From the NCBI RefSeq assembly GCF_000733925.1, contig NZ_JPOO01000003.1, forward strand, positions 1,302,001 through 1,366,000: DNA of 64,000 nt, in the 5' to 3' direction. The notes under the pieces were generated by a model that was given only the letters and a program-made list of their open reading frames with translations, was not told the origin of the DNA and did not search any database. Shown here in pieces: positions 8,801 through 20,800 of the stretch. Origin of the DNA: Arenibacter algicola (GTDB lineage: Bacteria > Bacteroidota > Bacteroidia > Flavobacteriales > Flavobacteriaceae). The stretch's first letter is position 1; each line of letters begins with the position of its first letter. The position numbers were made by a program, and so were the translations under genes.

Positions 8801-11800
8801 CCACCGTTCCTACGGCATCCGTAACCAGAACCTTGTCGTTACCACCTGAGGAAATATCCTCTGTTAAAATGGTCCCGTTCAATATATTCTCTGTCTGGAC
8901 CGCATTGTCCGCCAATTTAGCATTGGTCACCGCATCGGCACCAAGTTTCGCTGTTACTATAGAAAGGTCCTCTACCTTGAAGGGATCCAAAGTAGTACCT
9001 GCTCCTGTTATCGTTACCTGATCGGCAATAGCGGCAAAGCTCGACTTGTCGATCCACTCCACCGTTCCAACGGCATCCGTAACCAATACCTTGTCGTTGC
9101 CACCACTTAATATGTTTTCTGTCTGAACCGCGTTGTCTGCCAATTTTGCATTGGTCACTGCATCGGCACCCAATTTGGCGGTTACTATGGACAGGTCCTC
9201 CACCTTGAAAGGATCCAAAGTAGTACCTGCTCCGGTAATGGTTACCTGGTCCGCAATGGCAGCAAAGCTCGACTTGTCGATCCACTCCACCGTTCCAACG
9301 GCATCCGTAACCAATACCTTGTCGTTGCCACCACTTAATATGTTTTCTGTCTGTACCGCATTGTCCGCCAACTTAGCATTGGTCACCGCATCGGCTCCCA
9401 ATTTGGCCGTAACTATGGAAAGGTCCTCCACTTTGAAAGGATCCCCAGCAGTCCCGATTCCGGTAATCGTTACCTGATCCGCAATAGCGGCAAAGCTCGA
9501 CTTGTCGAGCCACTCCACCGTTCCAACGGCATCCGTAACCAATACCTTGTCGTTGCCACCACTTAATATGTTTTCTGTCTGTACCGCATTGTCCGCCAAC
9601 TTAGCATTGGTCACCGCATCGGCTCCCAATTTGGCGGTTACTATGGACAGGTCCTCCACCTTGAAAGGATCCAAAGTAGTACCTGCTCCGGTAATGGTTA
9701 CCTGATCGGCAATGGCAGCAAAGCTCGACTTATCGATCCACTCCACCGTTCCTACGGCATCGGTAACCAGAACCTTGTCGTTGCCTCCACTTAATATGTT
9801 TTCTGTCTGAACCGCGTTGTCCGCCAATTTAGCATTGGTAACCGCATCGGCACCAAGTTTCGCCGTGACGATCGAAAGATCCTCAACCTTGAAAGGATCC
9901 AAGGTAGTACCTGCTCCGGTAATGGTTACCTGGTCCGCAATGGCAGCAAAGCTCGACTTATCGATCCACTCCACCGTTCCTACGGCATCGGTAACCAGAA
10001 CCTTGTCGTTGCCTCCACTTAATATGTTTTCTGTCTGAACCGCGTTGTCCGCCAATTTAGCATTGGTAACCGCATCGGCACCAAGTTTGGCAGTTACTAT
10101 CGAAAGGTCCTCAACCTTGAAAGGATCCAAGGTTGTGCCAGCACCCGTAATGGTTACCTGGTCTGCAATGGCAGCAAAGCTCGACTTGTCGATCCACTCC
10201 ACCGTTCCAACCGCATCGGTAACCAAAACCTTGTCGTTGCCTCCACTTAATATGTTTTCTGTCTGAACCGCGTTATCGGCCAATTTAGCATTGGTAACCG
10301 CATCGGCCCCAAGTTTCGCAGTTACTATGGAAAGGTCTTCCACCTTGAAAGGATCCAAAGTAGTACCTGCTCCTGTAATCGTTACCTGATCCGCAATGGC
10401 TGCGAAGCTCGATTTGTCGATCCACTCCACCGTTCCAACTGCATCGGTAACCAATACCTTATCATTACCACCTGAAGAAATATCCTCTGTTAAAATGGTC
10501 CCGTTCAATATATTTTCTGTCTGAACCGCATTGTCCGCCAATTTAGCATTGGTAACCGCATCGGCACCAAGTTTGGCCGTAACTATCGAAAGGTCCTCTA
10601 CCTTGAAGGGATCCAAAGTAGTACCTGCTCCGGTAATGGTTACCTGATCGGCAATGGCAGCAAAGCTCGACTTGTCGATCCACTCCACCGTTCCTACGGC
10701 ATCCGTAACCAATACCTTGTCGTTGCCTCCACTTAATATGTTTTCTGTCTGTACCGCATTGTCCGCCAACTTAGCATTGGTCACCGCATCGGCTCCCAAT
10801 TTGGCCGTAACTATGGAAAGGTCCTCTACCTTGAAGGGATCCAAAGTAGTACCTGCTCCTGTAATCGTTACCTGATCCGCAATGGCTGCGAAGCTCGACT
10901 TGTCGATCCACTCCACCGTTCCAACAGCATCCGTAACCAATACCTTGTCATTGCCACCAGAGGAAATATCCTCTGTTAAAATGGTCCCGTTCAATATATT
11001 TTCTGTCTGAACCGCATTGTCCGCCAATTTTGCATTGGTAACCGCATCGGCACCAAGTTTGGCGGTTACTATGGACAGGTCTTCCACCTTGAAAGGATCC
11101 AAAGAAGTACCTGCTCCGGTAATCGTTACCTGATCGGCAATGGCAGCAAAGCTCGACTTGTCGATCCACTCCACCGTTCCTACGGCATCCGTAACCAATA
11201 CCTTGTCGTTGCCTCCACTTAATATGTTTTCTGTCTGAACTGCATCGTCCGCCAACTTAGCATTGGTCACCGCATCGGCACCAAGTTTGGCAGTTACTAT
11301 CGAAAGGTCCTCAACCTTGAAAGGATCCAAGGTTGTGCCAGCACCCGTAATGGTTACCTGGTCTGCAATGGCAGCAAAGCTCGACTTGTCGATCCACTCC
11401 ACTGTTCCAACGGCATCCGTAACCAATACCTTGTCGTTGCCACCACTTAATATGTTTTCTGTCTGTACCGCATTGTCCGCCAACTTAGCATTGGTCACCG
11501 CATCGGCTCCCAATTTGGCCGTAACTATGGAAAGGTCCTCTACCTTGAAGGGATCCAAAGTAGTACCTGCTCCTGTAATCGTTACCTGATCCGCAATGGC
11601 TGCGAAGCTCGACTTGTCGATCCACTCCACCGTTCCAACAGCATCCGTAACCAATACCTTGTCATTGCCACCAGAGGAAATATCCTCTGTTAAAATGGTC
11701 CCGTTCAATATATTTTCTGTCTGAACCGCATTGTCCGCCAATTTTGCATTGGTAACCGCATCGGCACCAAGTTTGGCGGTTACTATGGACAGGTCTTCCA

Positions 11801-14800
11801 CCTTGAAAGGATCCAAAGTAGTACCTGCTCCGGTAATCGTTACCTGATCGGCAATAGCGGCAAAGCTCGACTTGTCGATCCACTCAACCGTTCCAACCGC
11901 ATCCGTAACCAAAACCTTGTCGTTGCCTCCACTTAATATGTTTTCTGTCTGAACCGCATTGTCCGCCAATTTTGCATTGGTAACCGCATCGGCACCAAGT
12001 TTCGCTGTTACTATAGAAAGGTCCTCAACTTTGAAGGGATCCAAGGTTGTGCCAGCACCCGTAATGGTTACCTGATCGGCAATGGCCGCGAAGCTCGACT
12101 TGTCGATCCACTCAACCGTTCCAACCGCATCGGTAACCAATACCTTGTCGTTGCCTCCACTTAATATATTTTCTGTCTGAACCGCATTGTCCGCCAATTT
12201 TGCATTGGTAACCGCATCGGCACCAAGTTTGGCGGTTACTATGGACAGGTCTTCCACCTTGAAAGGATCCAAAGAAGTACCTGCTCCGGTAATCGTTACC
12301 TGATCGGCAATAGCGGCAAAGCTCGACTTGTCGATCCACTCCACCGTTCCAACGGCATCGGTAACCAGAACCTTATCATTTCCTCCACTTAATATGTTTT
12401 CTGTCTGAACCGCGTTATCGGCCAATTTTGCATTAGTAACCGCATCGGCAGCCAATTCGGTAGTTCCCACGGCTCCGGCAGCTATCTCCAAGGTAACATC
12501 TCCCAATAGAGCATTGGCATCACCCCCTACGGTTAGATCCGACGAAGTAATGTTACCATCCCCAGTGATTGCTGTTCCGTCAACTTCCAATGCTCCCGTG
12601 GCTACGTTCTGTACCAGTCCACTTCCTGCAACGTCGGAATTGATCTTGGCAGCCGTTACGGCATCATCGGCCAGTTCATTCGCCGTAATACCTCCAGTGG
12701 CCACGTCCAATGTATAAGGACTTACTGTTGTACCTGCGCCTGAACGGATTAAAGTTCCATCTGTTGCGTTTGTTACCTCGTTGCCAATTACACCGTCATT
12801 TTCGGTAACGGTCACAGAACCTAAATCTACTAGAATCCAGTCGGTCCCATCCCATTGCATTACCTGCCCAGAGACAGTACCATCAGCGATGTTTTCCAAT
12901 TGCACCGCATCATCGGCCAATTTAGCATTGGTAACCGCATCGGCAGCAAGTTTCGCTGTTACTATGGAAAGGTCCTCTACCTTGAAAGGATCCAAAGTAG
13001 TACCTGCTCCGGTTATTGTTACCTGATCTGCCAAAACAGCAAAGCTGGACTTGTCCACCCAAACAACTGTTCCAACGGCATCCGTAACCAATACCTTATC
13101 GTTACCACCTGAGGAAATATCCTCTGTAAGGATGGTACCGTTCAAAATATTTTCTGTCTGAACCGCGTTGTCGGCCAATTTAGCATTGGTAACCGCATCG
13201 GCACCAAGTTTCGCTGTTACTATGGAAAGGTCTTCCACCTTGAAAGGGTCCAAAGTAGTACCTGCTCCGGTAATCGTTACCTGATCGGCAATAGCAGCAA
13301 AGCTCGATTTGTCGATCCACTCCACTGTTCCAACCGCATCGGTAACCAATACCTTGTCGTTGCCTCCACTTAATATGTTTTCTGTCTGAACTGCATTGTC
13401 TGCCAATTTTGCATTGGTAACCGCGTCGGCCCCAAGTTTGGCAGTTACTATCGAAAGGTCCTCAACCTTGAAAGGATCCAAGGTTGTGCCAGCACCCGTA
13501 ATGGTTACCTGATCGGCAATGGCCGCGAAGCTCGACTTAGCGATCCACTCCACCGTTCCTACGGCATCCGTAACCAATACCTTGTCGTTGCCTCCTGAAG
13601 AAATATCCTCTGTTAAAATGGTCCCGTTCAATATATTCTCTGTCTGGACTGCATCGTCCGCCAATTTAGCATTGGTAACCGCATCGGCACCAAGTTTCGC
13701 TGTTACTATGGAAAGGTCCTCCACCTTGAAAGGATCCAAGGTTGTGCCCGCACCCGTAATGGTTACCTGATCGGCAATGGCAGCAAAGCTCGACTTGTCG
13801 ATCCACTCAACCGTTCCAACCGCATCGGTAACCAATACCTGGTCGTTGCCTCCACTTAATATGTTTTCTGTCTGAACCGCGTTGTCCGCCAATTTAGCAT
13901 TGGTAACCGCATCTGCGCCAAGTTTCGCTGTTACTATCGACAGGTCCTCTACTTTGAAGGGATCCAAAGTAGTACCTGCCCCGGTAATCGTTACCTGGTC
14001 CGCAATGGCCGCGAAGCTCGACTTGTCGATCCACTCCACCGTTCCAACCGCATCCGTAACCAAAACCTTGTCGTTGCCTCCACTTAATATGTTTTCTGTC
14101 TGAACTGCATTGTCCGCCAATTTTGCATTGGTCACCGCATCGGCACCAAGTTTCGCTGTTACTATAGAAAGGTCTTCCACCTTAAAGGGATCCAAAGTAG
14201 TACCTGCTCCGGTAATCGTTATCTGATCGGCAATAGCAGCAAAGCTCGACTTGTCGATCCACTCCACCGTTCCTACGGCATCCGTAACCAGAACCTTGTC
14301 GTTACCACCTGAGGAAATATCCTCTGTTAAAATGGTCCCGTTCAATATATTCTCTGTCTGGACCGCATTGTCCGCCAATTTAGCATTGGTCACCGCATCG
14401 GCCCCTAGTTTGGCTGTGACGATCGAAAGATCCTCAACCTTGAAGGGATCCAAGGTTGTGCCAGCACCCGTAATGGTTACCTGGTCTGCAATGGCAGCAA
14501 AGCTCGACTTGTCGATCCATTCCACTGTACCCACGGCATCGGTAACCAAAACCTTATCATTGCCACCACTTAATATATTTTCTGTCTGAACCGCGTTATC
14601 GGCCAATTTAGCATTGGTAACCGCATCGGCCCCAAGTTTCGCTGTTACTATGGAAAGGTCTTCCACCTTGAAAGGATCCAAAGTAGTACCTGCTCCTGTA
14701 ATCGTTACCTGGTCGGCAATGGCAGCAAAGCTCGACTTGTCGATCCACTCCACCGTTCCAACAGCATCCGTAACCAATACCTTGTCATTGCCACCAGAGG

Positions 14801-17800
14801 AAATATCCTCTGTTAGGATGGTTCCGTTCAATATATTTTCTGTTTGAACTGCATTGTCTGCCAACTTAGCGTTGGTCACCGCATCAGCCCCAAGTTTCGC
14901 TGTAACGATGGAAAGGTCTTCCACCTTAAAAGGATCTAAAGTAGTACCAACTCCGGTAATCGTTACCTGATCGGCAATGGCATCGAAGCTCGACTTGTCC
15001 ACCCAGGCTACTGTTCCTACTGCATCCGTAACCATAACCTTATCGTTACCACCTGAGGAAATATCCTCTGTTAAAATGGTACCGTTCAATATATTTTCTG
15101 TCTGAACCGCGTCATCGGCCAATTTTGCATTGGTCACGGCATCAGCTCCAAGTTTCGCTGTTACTATGGAAAGGTCCTCTACCTTAAAAGGATCCAAGGT
15201 AGTTCCAATACCTGTTATAGTAACTTGATCCGCGATGGCATCGAAGCTCGACTTGTCCACCCAGGCTACTGTTCCTACTGCATCCGTAACCATAACCTTA
15301 TCGTTACCACCTGAGGAAATATCCTCTGTTAAAATGGTCCCGTTCAATATATTCTCTGTCTGAACCGCGTCATCGGCCAATTTTGCATTGGTAACAGCAT
15401 CATCGCCCAATTTTATGGTAGTCACTGCTCCATCGGCTAGTTTTGCCGTAACGATGGAAAGATCCTCTACTTTAAATGGATCCAAAGCAGTGCCAACTCC
15501 TGTTATAGTAACTTGATCCGCGATGGCATCGAAGCTCGACTTGTCCACCCAGGCTACCGTTCCTACTGCATCGGTAACCAAAACCTTATCGTTACCTCCA
15601 GAGGAAATATCCTCTGTTAAAATGGTACCGTTCAATATGTTTTCTGTCTGAACCGCGTTGTCTGCCAATTTTGCATTGGTCACTGCATCGGCACCCAATT
15701 TGGCGGTTACTATGGACAGGTCCTCCACCTTGAAAGGATCCAAAGTAGTACCTGCTCCGGTAATGGTTACCTGGTCCGCAATGGCAGCAAAGCTCGACTT
15801 GTCGATCCACTCCACCGTTCCAACGGCATCCGTAACCAATACCTTGTCGTTGCCACCACTTAATATGTTTTCTGTCTGAACTGCATTGTCCGCCAATTTT
15901 GCATTGGTAACCGCGTCGGCCCCAAGTTTGGCAGTTACTATCGAAAGGTCCTCAACCTTGAAAGGATCCAAAGTAGTACCTGCTCCGGTAATCGTTACCT
16001 GGTCCGCAATGGCCGCGAAGCTCGACTTATCGATCCACTCCACTGTACCCACGGCATCCGTAACCAATACCTTGTCATTGCCACCAGAGGAAATATCCTC
16101 TGTTAAAATGGTACCGTTCAATATATTTTCTGTCTGGACCGCATTGTCCGCCAATTTAGCATTGGTAACCGCATCGGCACCAAGTTTCGCTGTTACTATG
16201 GAAAGATCCTCTACTTTGAAGGGATCCAAAGTAGTACCTGCTCCGGTAATCGTTACTTGATCGGCAATGGCCGCGAAGCTCGACTTGTCGATCCACTCAA
16301 CCGTTCCAACGGCATCCGTAACCAATACTTTGTCGTTGCCTCCACTTAATATGTTTTCTGTCTGAACTGCATTGTCCGCCAATTTTGCATTGGTAACCGC
16401 ATCGGCACCAAGTTTGGCCGTAACTATCGAAAGGTCCTCTACCTTGAAGGGATCCAAAGTAGTACCTGCTCCGGTAATCGTTACCTGGTCCGCAATGGCC
16501 GCGAAGCTCGACTTATCGATCCACTCCACTGTACCCACGGCATCCGTAACCAATACCTTGTCATTGCCACCAGAGGAAATATCCTCTGTTAAAATGGTAC
16601 CGTTCAATATATTTTCTGTCTGGACCGCATTGTCCGCCAATTTAGCATTGGTAACCGCATCGGCACCAAGTTTCGCTGTTACTATGGAAAGATCCTCTAC
16701 TTTGAAGGGATCCAAAGTAGTACCTGCTCCGGTAATCGTTACTTGATCGGCAATGGCCGCGAAGCTCGACTTGTCGATCCACTCAACCGTTCCAACGGCA
16801 TCCGTAACCAATACTTTGTCGTTGCCTCCACTTAATATGTTTTCTGTCTGAACCGCGTTGTCCGCCAATTTAGCATTGGTAACCGCATCGGCACCAAGTT
16901 TCGCCGTGACGATCGAAAGATCCTCAACCTTGAAAGGATCCAAGGTAGTACCTGCTCCGGTAATGGTTACCTGGTCCGCAATGGCAGCAAAGCTCGACTT
17001 GTCGATCCACTCCACCGTTCCTACGGCATCGGTAACCAGAACCTTGTCGTTGCCTCCACTTAATATGTTTTCTGTCTGAACCGCGTTGTCCGCCAATTTA
17101 GCATTGGTAACCGCATCGGCACCAAGTTTGGCAGTTACTATCGAAAGGTCCTCAACCTTGAAAGGATCCAAGGTTGTGCCAGCACCCGTAATGGTTACCT
17201 GGTCTGCAATGGCAGCAAAGCTCGACTTGTCGATCCACTCCACTGTTCCAACGGCATCCGTAACCAATACCTTGTCGTTGCCACCACTTAATATGTTTTC
17301 TGTCTGAACTGCATTGTCCGCCAATTTTGCATTGGTAACCGCGTCGGCCCCAAGTTTGGCAGTTACTATCGAAAGGTCCTCAACCTTGAAAGGATCCAAG
17401 GTTGTGCCAGCACCCGTAATGGTTACCTGATCGGCAATGGCCGCGAAGCTCGACTTATCGATCCACTCCACCGTTCCTACGGCATCCGTAACCAATACCT
17501 TGTCGTTGCCTCCACTTAATATGTTTTCTGTCTGTACCGCGTTATCGGCCAATTTTGCATTGGTAACCGCATCGGCAGCCAATTCGGTAGTTCCCACGGC
17601 TCCGGCAGCTATCTCCAAGGTAACATCTCCCAATAGAGCATTAGCATCACCCCCTACGGTTAGATCCGAGGAAGTAATGTTACTATCACCAGTGATTGCT
17701 GTTCCGTCAACTTCCAATGCTCCCGTGGCTACGTTCTGTACCAGTCCGCTTCCTGCAACGTTGGAATTGATCTTGGCAGCCGTTACGGCATCATCGGCCA

Positions 17801-20800
17801 GTTCATTCGCCGTAATTCCGCTTGCAGCTACATCCAATGTATATGGATCAGCATTAGTTCCTGATCCGGAACGTACTAATGTAGCATCTGTCGCATTTAA
17901 GATTTCATTTCCAATCACACCATCCACTTCTGTTACCGTCACAGAACCTAAATCAATTAGAATCCAGTCGGTCCCATCCCATTGCATTACCTGCCCGGAG
18001 ACAGTACCATCAGCTATATTTTCCAATTGCACCGCATCATCGGCCAATTTAGCATTGGTCACCGCATCAGGGCCAAGTTTCGTTGTTACTATGGAAAGGT
18101 CCTCAACTTTGAAAGGATCCAAAGTAGTACCTGCTCCGGTTATTGTTACCTGATCTGCCAAAACAGCAAAGCTGGACTTGTCCACCCAAACAACTGTTCC
18201 AACGGCATCCGTAACCAATACCTTATCGTTACCACCTGAGGAAATATCCTCTGTAAGGATGGTACCGTTCAAAATATTTTCTGTCTGAACCGCGTTGTCG
18301 GCCAATTTAGCATTGGTAACCGCATCGGCACCAAGTTTCGCTGTTACTATGGAAAGGTCTTCCACCTTGAAAGGATCCAAAGAAGTACCTGCTCCGGTAA
18401 TCGTTACCTGATCGGCAATAGCGGCAAAGCTCGACTTGTCGATCCACTCCACTGTTCCAACCGCATCGGTAACCAGAACCTTGTCGTTGCCTCCACTTAA
18501 TATGTTTTCTGTCTGTACCGCGTTATCGGCCAATTTTGCATTGGTAACCGCATCGGCAGCCAATTCGGTAGTTCCCACGGCTCCGGCAGCTATCTCCAAG
18601 GTAACATCTCCCAATAGAGCATTAGCATCACCCCCTACGGTTAGATCCGAGGAAGTAATGTTACCATCACCAGTGATTGCTGTTCCGTCAACTTCCAATG
18701 CTCCCGTGGCTACGTTCTGTACCAGTCCGCTTCCTGCAACGTTGGAATTGATCTTGGCAGCCGTTACGGCATCATCGGCCAGTTCATTCGCCGTAATTCC
18801 GCTTGCAGCTACATCCAATGTATATGGATCAGCATTAGTTCCTGATCCGGAACGTACTAATGTAGCATCTGTCGCATTTAAGATTTCATTTCCAATCACA
18901 CCATCCACTTCTGTTACCGTCACAGAACCTAAATCAATTAGAATCCAGTCGGTCCCATCCCATTGCATTACCTGCCCGGAGACAGTACCATCAGCTATAT
19001 TTTCCAATTGCACCGCATCATCGGCCAATTTAGCATTGGTCACCGCATCAGGGCCAAGTTTCGTTGTTACTATGGAAAGGTCCTCTACTTTGAAGGGATC
19101 CAAGGTTGTGCCAGCGCCCGTAATCGTAACCTGATCTGCCAAAACAGCGAAGCTGGACTTGTCCACCCAAACCACTGTTCCTACCGCATCGGTAACTAAA
19201 ACTTTATCGTTACCTCCGCTCAATATGTTTTCCGTCTGAACCGCATTGTCCGCCAACTTAGCGTTGGTCACTGCATCGGCTCCAAGTTTAGCTGTAACGA
19301 TGGAAAGATCCTCCACCTTGAAGGGATCCAAAGTAGTACCTGCTCCGGTAATCGTTACCTGATCGGCAATGGCAGCAAAGCTCGACTTATCAACCCAGAC
19401 CACCGTTCCTACTGCATCCGTAACCATAACCTTATCGTTACCTCCTGAGGAAATATCCTCTGTTAGGATGGTTCCGTTCAATATATTTTCTGTTTGAACT
19501 GCATTGTCTGCCAACTTAGCGTTGGTCACCGCATCAGCCCCAAGTTTCGCTGTAACGATGGAAAGGTCTTCCACCTTAAAAGGATCTAAAGTAGTACCAA
19601 CTCCGGTAATCGTTACCTGATCGGCAATGGCATCGAAGCTCGACTTGTCCACCCAGGCTACTGTTCCTACTGCATCCGTAACCATAACCTTATCGTTACC
19701 ACCTGAGGAAATATCCTCTGTTAAAATGGTACCGTTCAATATATTTTCTGTCTGAACCGCGTCATCGGCCAATTTTGCATTGGTCACGGCATCAGCTCCA
19801 AGTTTCGCTGTTACTATGGAAAGGTCCTCTACCTTAAAAGGATCCAAGGTAGTTCCAATACCTGTTATAGTAACTTGATCCGCGATGGCATCGAAGCTCG
19901 ACTTGTCCACCCAGGCTACTGTTCCTACTGCATCCGTAACCATAACCTTATCGTTACCACCTGAGGAAATATCCTCTGTTAAAATGGTCCCGTTCAATAT
20001 ATTCTCTGTCTGAACCGCGTCATCGGCCAATTTTGCATTGGTAACAGCATCATCGCCCAATTTTATGGTAGTCACTGCTCCATCGGCTAGTTTTGCCGTA
20101 ACGATGGAAAGATCCTCTACTTTAAATGGATCCAAAGCAGTGCCAACTCCTGTTATAGTAACTTGATCCGCGATGGCATCGAAGCTCGACTTGTCCACCC
20201 AGGCTACCGTTCCTACTGCATCGGTAACCAAAACCTTATCGTTACCTCCAGAGGAAATATCCTCTGTTAAAATGGTACCGTTCAATATGTTTTCTGTCTG
20301 AACTGCATCGTCCGCCAATTTTGCATTGGTAACCGCATCATCACCCAATTTTATGGTAGTTACCGCACCATCGGCCAGTTTGGCGGTTACTATGGAAAGA
20401 TCCTCTACTTTAAATGGATCCAAGGTAGTACCAACTCCGGTAATTGTTACCTGATCCGCAATGGCATCGAAGCTCGACTTGTCCACCCAAGCTACCGTTC
20501 CTACTGCATCTGTAACCAAAACCTTATCGTTACCCCCACTTAATATATTTTCTGTCTGAACCGCATCATCGGCCAATTTTGCATTGGTAACCGCATCATC
20601 ACCCAATTTTAAGGTAGTCACCGCACCATCGGCCAGTTTGGCCGTTACTATCGAAAGATCCTCAACCTTGAAAGGATCCAAGGTAGTTCCAATACCTGTT
20701 ATAGTAACTTGATCCGCGATGGCATCGAAGCTCGACTTGTCTACCCAGGCTACAGTTCCTACTGCATCAGTAATCATAACCTTATCGTTACCTCCAGAAG

